Of a stretch of 64,000 nt of DNA, positions 36,741-49,096 are shown one piece after another; position 1 is the first letter of the stretch, and the number at the start of each line of letters is the position of its first letter. Origin of the DNA: Chlorops oryzae. Taxonomy: Eukaryota > Arthropoda > Insecta > Diptera > Chloropidae. Location of the stretch: positions 55,803,916 to 55,867,915 of the forward strand of contig CM035806.1 of assembly GCA_020466095.1 (NCBI GenBank), written 5' to 3'. The translations under genes were made by a program, and so were the position numbers. The notes under the pieces are model-generated. The model made no database searches. It was not told the origin of the DNA and saw only the letters and a list, made by a program, of their open reading frames with translations.

Positions 36741-36988
36741 AAATGCTATTCTTAAGATTCCAATTCATCTCCGAAATTTTTGTAAATTTACACTTAGAAA
36801 AAAAAATAGAAAATAATTGATATGAATTAATTTCATAAAATCATACTGAAAAACTAAATATCTTTATTTTGAAGATTTTTTCACTGCAATATTTTTCAAA
36901 AATAAAAATCTTCTTTTGAAGATTTTTAATAAAAAACTACTCAAAAAATCTTCGGTTTGAAGATAAATGTTCACTTATGGCAACGCTG
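36408..36988. mobile_element. hAT-type MITE, CAGTGTTGCCAT ends
   Basis: The ends are CAGTGTTGCCAT and the complement of CAGCGTTGCCAT. The flanking octamers ATAACGAT (36400-36407) and ATGACGAT (36989-36996) match at seven of eight. The interior is AT-rich with repeated AAATCTTC/GAAGATTT. Confidence 0.7.
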
Positions 36989-37183
36989 ATGACGATTATT
37001 GGACATCTTAAATTAAAAGCATATTTGACGAAACCTGATAAACTGTGAAATTCCAAAGCAGCATCAAATTGATACTATTTGTCTTAGGCCTATCACTACA
37101 AGACTGTTCTAGCATGTAACATCGACCACTTTTAACAAAATTATGGATTCGAAATCGATCGCATCAGCCACGTTCCCGTTCAC

Positions 37184-37664
37184 TTTCGGCAATCAGAAAA
37201 ATCTGCGATGGCAGGATGTCTCAGCATTTAGGTCTTAGAAGCAAATTTTGCCTGCTCTGTGTAGCAAATCGTCAGAATTTCTGCTGTCCCTATCTAGAAG
37301 GGATTGCAGACTCTTGGTATGAGCTATAACGGGGCATGAAGCTTTTGCAAAACACCTGAGGGCGATAGGAGTCTCCGAAAATTCTGACTGCCTCTGCTGC
37401 GGAGAAGACGATGAGGAGACAGCGGAGCATTAACTGGTCCACTGTCCTGCTTTCACGGGAAGCAGACTGCGGGTCTTCGGTACGCGCGACTTGTATGGAA
37501 AGAATTCTCTTTCCCTATCTTTCAGGGACCTCCTTAGGTTTATTCATAGAACGGGGAAGTCTCTGCAAAGTTTTCTGCCATCTTGGGTCAGTACAATGGA
37601 CAAATTATGTCTGAGTGCTGCCCTTGAGCTAGGGCTAGCTTTAAAAAAAAATTAAAAAAAAAAA
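37184..37664 (+). pseudogene. Non-LTR retrotransposon 3' end (I/R1-like), degenerate
   Basis: A plus-strand reading gives FLLSLSRRDCRLLV*AITGH, then FAKHLRAIGVSENSDCLCCG, EDDEETAEH*LVHCPAF, SRLRVFGTRDLYG and RDLLRFIHRTGK. This is the C-terminal tail after RNase H of I/R1/LOA-type elements, with the C-x2-C...H...C knuckle. Two in-frame stops interrupt it. An A-rich tail (37642-37664) marks the 3' end; the 5' part is missing, as expected from truncated reverse transcription. Confidence 0.75.
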
Positions 37665-38086
37665 CATACGATTATTTCGCGAAAAGGAGTCGATATACTT
37701 TAATAAATATCAGGTTTTTTTCATTGCAAAGTAATTTTTGCACCTTTGGACTCAAGTCTATTAAAAACCATGTATGAAATTGCTTTTTGTATGGGTTAAA
37801 TATTTAGGTAAATATATTGGCCCAATGAAAAGTGAAAGGATTAGGCTATGAATTTTTATTCAGGGTGCTAATTTTCCCATTTTTTCCACGCATTTCCGAC
37901 AACATGCGCGCGCCTTTCTCTCAAATTTACATCGCGAAATTCGAAAGCCATGATTGCATCTCTTGCAGCAAATGCTTTTTAATCAGCGAACAACACAATC
38001 AAATACACAAATAAAAAATTGCAATAGTTGCTTTCCATTTAATATTGATTTGCAACAAACGTACCAAACAAAAAAAAAAAATAAAC
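37665..38086. other. Non-coding stretch
   Basis: AT-rich sequence between two elements. No gene seen. Confidence 0.4.
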
Positions 38087-38813
38087 AAGTAAGGGTGTTG
38101 AAGTCAGGCGAGCCTGGCAAGAATACAATACCCGACTCCGACATGTGTGTTTGAAAATTATTTAAAATAGGCCCTAAGACCACCGACCATCAAGATAACC
38201 TATTCTGGAGATATTTAGGAGATTAGGGTCACGCCTTTTTTCCAGTTTTTTAAAATAACATTTAGCCCTAAAATATGTTATGTTCAATTATCACCCTTAA
38301 AAATGGTTCGATCGGGTCCATTCTCGAACTTGTGCTCACAGATGTTCGCCTGAATACGCATAGCAAATTTCGTCAAGCTCCTTCGATAAGAAAACTACAG
38401 ACAGACAGAAGAACTGACAGACAGACAGACAGACAAACGGACGGACACGGCTAAATTGAATCTCCTGGCAACGCTGATCATTTCTGTAAACATTTTATAT
38501 GCAGCTCGATTCCGATTATTCCCGGGGAACGAATTCTCGGCGAATTTACTTTTCTCGAGACTAAAATTCTCCCTTTTTTAAATAGATAGGAAAAGGAAAA
38601 TTATGGGTATGGGTCAAATACCCATTCCCCATTCCCCAAATTTCTTCCTCCAACTATTTAAAAAAGAAGAAGTTTACTCTCGAGAAAAGTAAATTCCCCG
38701 AGAATTCGTTCACCGGAAATATTCAGAATCGGGTTGATGGTCTATCTCGTCCGGTTCTGGGTGTTACACAACCACACAAACGCAATATACCCTCGGTACA
38801 GAGTGTGTAAGGT
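38087..38813 (-). mobile_element. mini-me/Helentron-like element, copy C
   Basis: The left end AAGTAAGGGTGTTGAAGTCA is the complement-type end seen in copies A and B. CAGACAGACAGACAGACAAA (about 38419-38440) is its short (GTCY)n tract in reverse, followed by the conserved core with CTCCTGGCAACGCTGATCAT. Opposite in orientation to copies A and B. A palindromic MITE interrupts it at 38512-38732. Confidence 0.7.
38512..38732. mobile_element. Palindromic MITE nested in mini-me copy C
   Basis: The arms share GAACGAATTCTCGG and GAATTTACTTTTCTCGAGA, inverted. The right arm has a small insertion relative to the left. The ends CCGATT are inverted. TSD not resolved. Confidence 0.65.
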
Positions 38814-39789
38814 AAAACAAAAAAACAAAAACGAAATATTCATAAAAAGTGCTAATTTCTGTTGTTAAAAACTTATGCAAGCATCACAAACGAAAATTTT
38901 TATACTGCAAAATGATGATTTTATGTCATGGCAGCAGCAATTGGGGAACGTTTTTTTCTTCGTCTTCACGCATCGACTTGAGGCCGCATGAAATTCGCGG
39001 TGGCGTGCAAGAGGGCCACTAATAAATCATAAATTCATAAATTTTCAAATTATCTCCATCTCATCTCGCTCTGAGAAGCAATAACCGAAATTTGCATGCT
39101 GCTGACACGGCCGCGGCCGCTGCCGCTGCTGAAGAATGGCCGGCGAAGTAAAGTAACGGCCTAAGTTGAGTGGTGAAAATTTCTGGTGATTGATTAATTT
39201 TAGTAATAAAAAGTGCTTTTGGCGCGGGCCCATTTCGTCACAGTGCGCAGATTTTCACCAAAATAATGTAAAGAAATAATGAAGCCAAAACATTTGAATA
39301 AATTACACCGAAAAGCATGAAAAATTATTATTCGATGTGGGCACATCATGGCTGGGCGTTTACATAATTTCATCAATGAGACAGGCGGCAAAGAAAAACA
39401 AAAAAAAAAAAAAAAAACGATTTCTTTTGAACAGTTTTTGAACCCATTTCGATATCGTTAAATTATCTCTGCGACGTATCAAAACGTCAAAAGGTTTTAT
39501 TTTATTTCTCCTTTCAAGTTATGATAAAAACTTCAAAAATGGCCAATGAATTGCAAATGCGGCTCTCTTTGTTAAAAAACCAAAAAAAAAAACAACAAAA
39601 AAAATTCGCAAATAATTTTGAAAACCTTAAAAACGAAAGACTTAGGCAACGAACTCGAATTTAATCGTGTCATGATTCAAAAAAAAAAAATCTTTTAGTT
39701 TTTAATTCTTCAGTAAATTTCTTTGAAAATTGTAAACAAGCGGCCTGTTTCATTACTACAAGAAAAGAAAAGAAATATGTTGTATATGT
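38814..39789. other. Non-coding stretch
   Basis: A GGCCGCGGCCGCTGCCGCTG run near 39109-39129 stands out in AT-rich sequence. Poly-A at 39399-39417. No gene seen. Confidence 0.4.
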
Positions 39790-40034
39790 CGCACACTAAT
39801 CACTAAACCGGCACAATTCGAAATTTTTTTAATCAATTTTTTCATGTTCGCCAACATTTTATTGCAGGAAAAGGAACACTTAGAAAATTAACATTGATAT
39901 TTATTGATTCTCCAGTTAATTAAGAATAATATAAGCTTAGAAAAGAAATTGATTTTACAGGCGTCGAGAACTATAGACTGTTTGCCCGAGAAATGCAAAA
40001 TTTAGAGTTGTGCCGATTTAGTGATTAGTGTGCG
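39790..40034. mobile_element. MITE with CGCACACTAATCACTAAA ends
   Basis: Inverted ends CGCACACTAATCACTAAA extend about 30 bp to GGCACAA with a single mismatch in most of the arm. Possible 4 bp duplication ATGT (39786-39789, 40035-40038). Superfamily not assigned. Confidence 0.65.
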
Positions 40035-43000
40035 ATGTGTTTGACACCCTCCAACTATCCATATAAGTAATTAACCCATTTAATTCAAAATGTCAATAAC
40101 ATCATACAAAACATACCGTCAATCGTACGTTCCTACAATTTTCCTACCAAATTAATAAAAATCAAACTACCAACATGTTCCCTCATGGAACGAGCTGATC
40201 AACAGATCGCTTATGCTAGGCACACTCCAAGCAGAAAAATAACTCAAAAGAGGAGACCCAAAAAAGCGCTGATCTCCAAACAGAGTTATCGAGTCATTGC
40301 GAGTTTTGGTCTCTGGCTTCTAAAATTTGTATTTCGCGTCGTTTACATTATCCACATCGCTATCAGCAAATGATCAGTGGCAGGGGCAACGGCATCGGCA
40401 TCGGCATGGGCAGCGGCAGTCCCAACAGCAGCAGCAACAAGCGGCCAACAAGGTGATTATGACCGCAAACACATGTCGGAAATCGTAGAATACTTCGAAG
40501 CGCGAAATTCTGTGACAGCACGTCGCGATTCTTCTGTTCAATATTTTGAAATTTCATTTTTTATTTTATTTTTTTATTTGTTTTTTTTTTTTAATTATTT
40601 TTATTTGTTTGCTTCTGCTTCTTGTTTATTTGTTTTGAAATTCGTTTTGTGTTAGGTATTTCTACTACTTTGATATGGTTGTCAAAGGCATCAAAGCGAT
40701 ATAGAAAATTTCGAGAGAAAATTCAAACTCTTTAAAGCTGAGTAGTTACGTCAATCCCATGTGTTTTCAGTTAAAAGTCTTACTTTATCGAATGAAAAAT
40801 AATTCAGCGGAATCTGTTTAGTAATGAAGTTTTTCGAATGACATCTTCATCAAATTTTATCTCAGATCAGAGTTTAGTTATGAATTGACGACAAGTAAAT
40901 AGCTACATAAACAAGTGGATCTGACATGAAAGTATCACTAATTTCGTATGTTTGCCCAAAACATTGGACCACGCTTTGCTTTTCTCAAACATTGATGGAT
41001 TGTCGCAAAGAAAAATTTAGTTAAATCATAAAACCCTTGGCGTTGACTGTAGGAAATTCAGTGTGACGTCAGAGCCACATGAACATGCGGCTAGTGAGTT
41101 TCTTTGTCGTTTAATGAAGATCAATAGTAGTTCATAAATTATGTCTCGAATCCTTTAGACCCTTAACTAGCCCAGCTGGACTAGCTTTAACTCGATATCG
41201 CAAGAGCCTTGGCTACATTTTTCTAGTTTTATATTTTTTACTTGAAGATTTATTTTCACGTCCCCATGGCGGAGTATTGGGTATAGTTTTCAACTAGCTA
41301 ATAACCGCACCTCGGTAGAAACTCATTCGTTACGATATCGCCCCTCTGAGCAAAGCTGACGTTCAATACGCAAAGTACAGCCTTTATATTTCCGCAAATT
41401 TAAACTTAGTGAGAATTACAAAAAAAGTTTTGTCTCAAATTTTCTTTCTCGAAAAAAAAAAATCACATTTACACGAGCAATAACAAATAAAATCTAGTGA
41501 GATACTGTCTACATTTTTCCTAAGAAGGCCACTAAAGTGGCCACTAACTAGGTCCATGATGACTTTACCTAGAGAAAATTACATAGTCCCTGTCTAGATT
41601 ATTCACGTCATCGCCAATATAGGGGCGAATCTACTAAGCCCCAAAGTAGGGCCAAGATAAGCCTGATCGAGGCAAGATTTGTTAGTCCACGGCCTGTCCG
41701 AACCAAGCCTAGATTTATCTATATTGTGGCACATCTAGCTAGGCCCAAGCTAATCATAAAACTTCTCTAGGCAATTTTCCATCCGGGATCAGCTGACTAG
41801 GCTGTGTTTTGTGTGTATATGTGTGTTAGTGTGTGTCTCACGGGTAGTGAAATTTAAGTTTACACATAGCGATAAAAAAAAAAACACAATTAATAAACAC
41901 AGCCATCGATTTTTTGCTGGATAAATAACCTCTAACCACAGATCCATGGAATAGACGAAAATTACTTCTTTGAATTTGAATGAACGTCAATGGTTGGTTG
42001 TTTTATATATTTATTTAAATATTTCTCTTGACTATCATTTCTAATACTTTGACTGGAGAAACGCCCAATGTGCACGCATTTGTTGTTATGCAATGCTATA
42101 AATTTGCGAAAAAAACCAGAGTACACTGAAAAAAAAAAAAAAAAAAAAAACATTGCTATGTGAGCAAAAACAACAAACAATACAACATGCAATATTTTCT
42201 CAACGTGTTTCAACTTAACAAAAACTCAACAGTAGCCAACGCAACATCGCAAGCTCTAACACCATCACCATCACCAACGCCAATATCAACATCAACAACA
42301 AACAGAAGAAAAAAAACATAATTTCTATACGCTGTCACAGTGTAACATAATTTTTGTTGTTGTTGTTGTTTGGGATGTATGAAACGTTTTTGCTAGTGTC
42401 ATTATTGTTGATGAACGGCACAGCCAAGTTAATGGTAAGCCCAGGTCAACCGTTTCTTGTTGTTTGCCCTTTTTCTTGCATTGTTTTTTTTTTTTTTTGA
42501 TGTGTTGTGTGTACACCAAAATCGCATGCGTTTCTTAAACTGAATGACGTCCACAAAACGACTTTGACTGACATTTCCCATGGCTCGCAGTCGCTACATT
42601 CATATGATTGTTAGGAGTTTTTTTTTTTTTTGAATTTTTCCGAAAGAAACAAAAACCCAAAAATGTCTGCAACAATTCGAATTTTTTCCACCACACCACA
42701 AATACCACTCAAAATTGAATATCGTTAAACAAAAGCAAAAGAAGACCAAGAAGCAGACGAAGAAGAAGAGAAATCAACAAAGGGATGCTGTTCTACTCAT
42801 TAGAGAAGTCTCATTTTCGAAATTGCCAACTAATTTCCTCCCACCAAATATGTTGATCGACTTAAAAGGTAATAAACGTAAAGCCACCAACGTCATGACA
42901 ACAGCAACAGCAACAGCAACAACAACAGCAACAGCAATTGCCAAGCTTGCTCGCAACGATATTTGAAGTTCTCAGCATTGGCAGACGATTGTCTTAAACG

Positions 43001-44109
43001 GTTTTGTCGCCATCACCGTTGGTGGAACCGTTGTCGGATATGGTCTCAACATAAGTCTCAGCCTCCGCATTATGCAGTACCCTACATTCCGATTTCAGTT
43101 TCGGTTCGGTTCGGTTCGTTTTCGTTTTCGTTTTCGGTTTCAGTTTCGTTTGGATTTTCTTTTTCCGTTTTTATTTTCAATTACGATGCCCTGCCATGCC
43201 GTTCGGTGCCTCGTCGAGAGCTTGCCAGAAAGACGACAATTGTTGTTGCTTATTGCAACACCTACTTGAGACTTGCGACTGTTGGCTGCTGACTGCTGAT
43301 TGCCGTTGTTGCAGTTCATGTTGATGTTGATGTTAATGGTGATGTTGCTATTGTTGTCGCTGCCTTCGAGTCGAATGGAGCTGCGTTAAATTCAGACGAG
43401 GCCCACATGATCAGAGAATGATGCGTTGCCGTGATTCATTTCGGAAGATGTATTTATCACTTGTTGGATTTGCCGTTTCTGGTGGATCTCATTACAAGAC
43501 AACAATTCCAAATTCTTCGTAATACTTACGCCCCATCACTGTGGCATGTCGGCATAAGGTTTGGTGTGCCGTTGTATGTTCATGTGCTGCTGCGTTGCTG
43601 TGTGGTGCGGTTACGTTGGCTGCGGCGTGTCAAGGTCGTGAGTGGCTTGAGCAATTCTTCCTTTTTGTGCTTATTTGCTCTTCTTTTTTTTTTCCTTTCC
43701 TTTCCTTTCGTTTTGGTTTTTCTGTTTTCTGTTTTTTGTTTTATATTTTGTGCCATTGAGCGTGCTCAAAAAGTACATAGCTAGGAAACTTTGATGGACA
43801 TTCATTGACAGTTTTAGTGATTTCTATAGCTTATTCAACGTTTGCAGTTGCCAGAAAAGCATTAAAAATTAAATATGTTGACATCCTGATTGTTTATATA
43901 TCTTTAATAAATGAGAAGCCGTTATTTTTTTTCCAATTCCTTAAGCATCTAAGTAAATGGGTTTTTTTTTTATTACCAAAAATCTAGAAAGATTTCTTTT
44001 AATATGATTTTCTTGTTAAGAAGCCCAAAGTCCATTGAAAAACTGCATTTAGGTGTTTACTAAAAGACTTAAATTAATTATTTATAATCTAGTTTAATTA
44101 AGCTAGATT
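40035..44109. other. Non-coding stretch
   Basis: GGCATCGGCATCGGCATGGG repeats near 40386-40410, poly-A at 42129-42150, (CAACAG)n at 42899-42932, TTTCGGTTTC repeats near 43095-43160. The section 41520-41810 is rich in CTAGG motifs. A 62-codon plus frame at 40185 with a hydrophobic C-terminus has no support beyond being open. Confidence 0.4.
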
Positions 44110-44192
44110 GGTCAGAGCATGACACCAATTGAATAGTGTCCAAGATTAATGGAAATTCTCAAAATTGAGCTGAAGAATTATTGTATGCTTTC
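44110..44192 (+). pseudogene. Possible Tc1-like transposase fragment
   Basis: A plus-strand reading GQSMTPIE*CPRLMEILKIEL resembles the QSPDLNPIE..W..LK segment that precedes the last catalytic Glu of Tc1 transposases; a stop replaces the expected residue after PIE. Very short, so tentative. Confidence 0.3.
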
Positions 44193-46190
44193 AAGGATTT
44201 AAACATTCATTCACACAAGCTAGCGCATAGCAATAAAATTAAATCTTAAACTAGTCGTTAGTCGTTTATTATCATTTATTTATGAAGTTATCATCACATT
44301 CGAAATGAAATGCTTGATCTTCGAACTCAAAAAAAAAAAAATAATAAAATAAAAAAAGCTGTAGAAAATATAAAATATGCAAACATTTTTCTCTGTGCAG
44401 CTATTTTCAAAAATATTTTTGAATAAATTTCGAACTAAGCCATATTTGGCATAAATTATTTCACTCATTAACTTTATGTTTAAGCGGCGATCGACGGCAA
44501 AACAGCTCGTCCCACACATTTTAAGATGTTAGACTCTCAATTCTTTCGATATAACCTTTTTACTATTCCAGCTTACGCAACAAGGCAACTGACATTATAC
44601 AAAATATATATATATATATATATGTATATCTATATGTTAAATCAAATTAAAAAAGAAGAAACTCAAAGTTACTGTATGAGGAACAAAAGGGCACGATCGC
44701 ACAATCGCAAAAACGCCACCCTTTTGAAACGAAAGACTTAAGCACCGAACTTGCCGCTTGAAAAATAAAAGGACGAAATAAATGCATAAAGAAGCAAATG
44801 CAAGATTTCTTTTTTTGTAATGTATATTTATAGGTATATTTAGTATTTTACCTTTTGAGTTTTTCCTATGAAATGTCCGCTTATCGTGCACTGTGCTTCA
44901 AGTGTATTCCGTTTTATCCAAAAATAGCGGATTCGACTAAGCCAATTAACGGGTTTTTGAGTAGTTTTTTTTTTTCTTTTATGGATATAGTATGTTTGTA
45001 TTGAGGGTCTCGTGTCCAGTTCCAGGTGAAAACGGGTATCAAAATTTTTTCAGAAAATAATTTCCATAATGAATTTCATAATGTTTCTCATATCATTTTC
45101 TCTTTAATCATTTTCTAAATACGTAAGCATGCATTCAAGTTTCAAATCAAGCTAACCGAAAACACTTGACTTAGGCTGCTGCTCTTTATTTTGTTGCTGT
45201 TGCTGTTCCTGTTGCTGTTGCTGTGTGTGTTCGTCTGTTACTTTTTTATTGGTATTGTTATTGTTATTGTAGCAGCAAGTGGTATTCATTAATTTCACTT
45301 TTGCAATTGTTAAGGCTGCTGTTGTTGGTATTTTTGCAAAAAGAAAAAAAATTTTTCACTTTTACAGCTGCTCGGATTGCGTAGACTGGCCAAACATTCA
45401 GTCAGTTTATCAGTTTCCCGAACTGGTTTCGTTTCGTTTCTTTTATTTTATTATCTTTTCTTTTCCTTTTATTTATTTATTTTTTTTTTTTTTTTTTTTT
45501 GTTGCTGGTCACAACTTCTTACTACTTTGTTGGCCTTTATTAAATTCGTTTTTTTTTGTTTATTTATTCATTTTTTTTTTTGGAATTTCCTTTTTGGGTT
45601 TCTTGCACACTTGCACTTTTGTTAAATCGAAATTTCCATGCATAAATATACACGCTGCTGCGCATACTCGCTGTGGATGGTATGAAAATTTGTTGTTGTT
45701 TTTTTTTTTTTGTTCAAAATAATTTTTTCGTCCCCAGCTATGGTCACTCAGGGTTAATTTGTAGAGCTCGTTTTTCTGGTTTATTGTGCATTCGAACCAT
45801 TTAATATTGAATTCAAAGTTTTATTATGCATTAAAAATTGAATCAATTTTATCAAACAGAAAAAAACCCAACAAAAAGCGAAACCAAAAAAAATTAGGTG
45901 CGCTGCTTTTGACCTTTTCACGCGTTAACTTCGCCTAACGCTGCCGTAGCGCACCTCTTCGCCCTCAAGTGGTTGTAAAATATTTATTTTTCTATATATG
46001 AAATTTGTTGGAAAAAGTTTCAATTTTACAATAATTAGTTTCTTTTTCGATTTGATGTTTTTTTTTTGTTGTTTGTTTTTTTTTTTTGCTTTTCTTTTCC
46101 TTGGATCCGAGCACTTTTTTTTTTTAATTTGACGCTGACGTTGACGTTGGCTATGGCCTCAAGTACTCTCTGCAACAATTGGCCTTTTTG
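44193..46190. other. Non-coding stretch
   Basis: (AT)n at about 44604-44624, GTTGCTGTT repeats near 45195-45222 and poly-T at 45480-45500. No gene seen. Confidence 0.4.
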
Positions 46191-46490
46191 CTATGAACAG
46201 CGGCGAAATTCCTCCTCCAAGCGTACTCGACGACTTTCGCGACTCAACTGAAGAAATCGTGCTTTCAAAAGCACTTGCGTACCGTTGCTCGACTTCACTG
46301 CTCGCGCTGACTTCTTTGTTGGCAACGTCTCATAACTTGGCGCAGGCCTGCCAAGCCACAAGGTAACACGTCCAAAAGCGTGCAGCGTGCAGAAGCTTAA
46401 AATGTAGGCAAGAAATCCGAAAAGCTTCGCTTTTTTGCTGAGCGCTCCGATGGCGATGAAGAGAAAAACGTATTTTTCTTTAGACTTCAT
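46191..46490 (-). CDS. Candidate 99-residue protein of unknown function
   Basis: A minus-strand frame with start context CAACAAATGAAG, close to the fly Kozak consensus. Residues 8-20 and 24-40 are hydrophobic (YVFLFIAIGA, FGFLAYILSF), then the chain becomes polar and strongly basic/acidic to the end (ESRRVRLEEEFRR). It could be a small membrane or secreted protein. I recognise no family, and a frame of this length can arise by chance, so it is offered as a candidate only. Confidence 0.25.
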   Translation of the reverse strand: MKSKEKYVFLFIAIGALSKKAKLFGFLAYILSFCTLHAFGRVTLWLGRPAPSYETLPTKKSARAVKSSNGTQVLLKARFLQLSRESRRVRLEEEFRRCS

Positions 46491-46669
46491 TTGTTGCTCT
46501 TTCGCTTCGAGAGCAGTCGAAGTGGTCAGTATGCAAATTTTTTTTTACGTAAAATTTACATTAAAGAGACACCTTAGAGGACAAACGAACTTACATGTCG
46601 GACTCTAGGGCACCCGGCGTATAGCAGGATTTATTATATACATATGTATGTATGTGTGGTTCTTGTGAC

Positions 46670-47025
46670 AGCTAGAGCTAAGCTCCGTCCATATATCTAT
46701 ATTGTGGTCGGATCTCTGAGGTCGAATCTCATTTCAAACGACTGAACCAATCACGTCAAAGCACGGCCAACAGGTATGTAAATATATGGGGCCCCGAGAA
46801 CGATCTTAAGTAAAAAAACGGACGATATCCGCCCATTGCCACGCCTAAAAATTGAGATTTTTCGTAATTTCTGAAGAAAACGACGAGAGATTGGTTGACT
46901 AAGCCAAATGAAAAATGTTTGTGGTCCGCGCACTGTCAAGCCAAGAAAAATGCATTAGGTTCAACTATGGTATATCAAAGTCGGGCTTGGCCGAGTTTAG
47001 CTTTCTCACTTCTTTAAATAAGATT
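46670..47025 (+). mobile_element. mini-me/Helentron-like element, copy E (partial)
   Basis: The right end AAGTCGGGCTTGGCCGAGTT-TAGCTTTCTCACTTC mirrors the left end of copy D at 52413. CCCATTGCCACGCC also recalls the GGGCGTGGCA motifs of D. No (GTCY)n array in this copy. The left limit is uncertain. Confidence 0.5.
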
Positions 47026-49096
47026 TGCCAAATATTTCCCTCATTTTTCTTTAGTCTTAATATAGAAATTATTAGGGCTAATCAAAGATCAATAAACAAT
47101 TCGTGAAAATCCATTAAACATTTGACAGATTCGAAAAACGAGAATATCAAGAACCTATATAAATGAAAAAATCAACTGCACACGTTCGCGCATGCGCTAT
47201 ACTCGTGCGCTCGATCAATTTTAGGTACCATTTCGATACAGAGACATAAAAGCTAATTTCGGAATAAGCTTCAACAATGTTAAAATGAGCCGAACATGAA
47301 ACCAGAAATCTATATTTTAACTTTAAGTGCTCATGCATGCGTCAATTTGACTCGTCGACGCGTTGTGGCGGTGGCTGTAGCGGTGGCTGTGGCTGTGGTT
47401 TGCTTCGAATTGACAGTCGGCAACAGCAGTATCGAAAACCGAAATTCTGACCTTCAAAATGTCATTAGAATATTTCGTTTAAATAATACCGAATCGTCGA
47501 AAGAAACAGTTATTTGAATCGATAATCGAATAAGCTTTGGAATATTTCGATCGGACCAAAAATATAAAGCGTTCAACAAGGTTTCGAAGATTGTTTTGAC
47601 GATGTGACGATGAAACAAATTCGACGTTTCGACGATTCGACGATTCGACGACGGGGCGGGAGCTAAGAAACATGCGCTCTCTTGATGGGAAAAATAGCTC
47701 AACGTGAGCGTTGAGAGATTGATTTAAATAATTGAATCGATTCATTCGATTTAAGGCAGTTAAGCTTGTTTGGGTAAAAACTTCTTGATTGCGAAAGAAA
47801 TTTTAATTAAAATAGACGCTCGAATAACTCGCCACACCCGAATACTCGTAAGTTTTCCACTTATGAAATTTCATTCTAAGGGCTACGAACTAATCTTATT
47901 TGGCGAGCATCACTTTTTGGCGTTTGCAATTATTCGGCTTGTTTGTTACAGAATTCTAAAAGATTCAGAAAGCGGGCTCTTTTGCAGTAGTCCGGCACGA
48001 CTGAGGTCGTTTGAACAGCAGCGGACTTGGCGGGATGGCAACGAGGGCCGGTTAAATTTGTGAGGGCAGTCAAATCCTCAAGGGCGTCACACATTTCGAG
48101 TGATTCAAAGATATGTGTAGATATTTCATTATATTGTATAAGCCTACAAAATTTTATTTGTTATTATTATTATTATTAATATTATTTTTCCCTATTAATC
48201 ATTTGTAAGACCTGTCTAAGGCACCGAAATGAGTTGGGCCGGCACTGGGTATGAATCGAAATAAATTTTACAAACGATGGACATTAAGACAGTTCGCATT
48301 GCAGGCCGAGATCAAGAAACATTCAGCAGCACAATCATGCACGTCAACATCGCATGCGGACTGACAAGCTTTTTGAAATAGAAATCAAAGGAAAAATCGA
48401 AGAAAAAAAAAATTAATAAATAATATACATAAAAAAAATATAAAAAAAACAAAGCCACTCCAAATGCATTTTTCTCACATCAGGATTGAACGATTTAAAT
48501 GAATTCAAAAGCGTAGAAAATTAAAATTTCGTCTAGTCGACGGAGTCTGGCGTCGGTTCAATAGTTCGGTTGCCTGTCTGTCATTTCGATTCGAAGCGAA
48601 GCGACGCGACGCAGGAAGCCATTACCTTCGACTTACAACCAACATACCGATCAAGTTGTTCGTTCGCGTTGAGACGCACACTCTCGGTCGGTCGGTCGGT
48701 CGGTCGGTCGGTCGGTCGGTCGGTCGTCGGTCTTTCTGTCATCGCAATTCGGTCTAATGCTTCAGTAGAATCAGTGCCCATTTAAGACTTCTTTTCAAAT
48801 TACTCGTGTTAACGATTTATGAGTTTCTTGGCAGTTGGACTATTCCACATCTCACTGATAAGAGCTTAATAACAAGATGTACCTATCGTAATTTCAAAAT
48901 TAACTTAATAAGGCAGATTTTTTTTATTTTGTTGCCTTTTCTGAATTCTCCTCAACGCGTATTAAAACCGTAATCGGTAGATTCATTTATTCAATGACCA
49001 AATTCGACGGCATTCCATATATCTTTTCATGCTTAAAATTCTGTACAAAATCTCAAAAAAAAAAAAAAAAAAAAAATTAGAAAAAAACTGCATATA
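47026..49096. other. Non-coding stretch
   Basis: A possible old hAT MITE lies at 47985-48247 (CAGT...CCGGC ends, no TSD). A GC-richer zone at 48540-48780 contains a CGGT tetranucleotide array. Poly-A at 49055-49076. No gene seen. Confidence 0.4.
48684..48732. repeat. (CGGT)n microsatellite
   Basis: About eleven CGGT units with one 3 bp interruption, in a GC-richer neighbourhood. Confidence 0.95.

Noticed and set aside
40185..40373. 62-codon plus frame with a hydrophobic C-terminal segment
   Set aside because: Only evidence is being open; no conservation or family signal visible.
41520..41810. CTAGG-rich section suspected to be a foldback
   Set aside because: Only scattered short inverted matches; no continuous arms or TSD.
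47985..48247. Possible hAT MITE with CAGT...CCGGC ends
   Set aside because: The ends pair only loosely, and the flanking octamers CTCTTTTG and GGTATGAA do not match.
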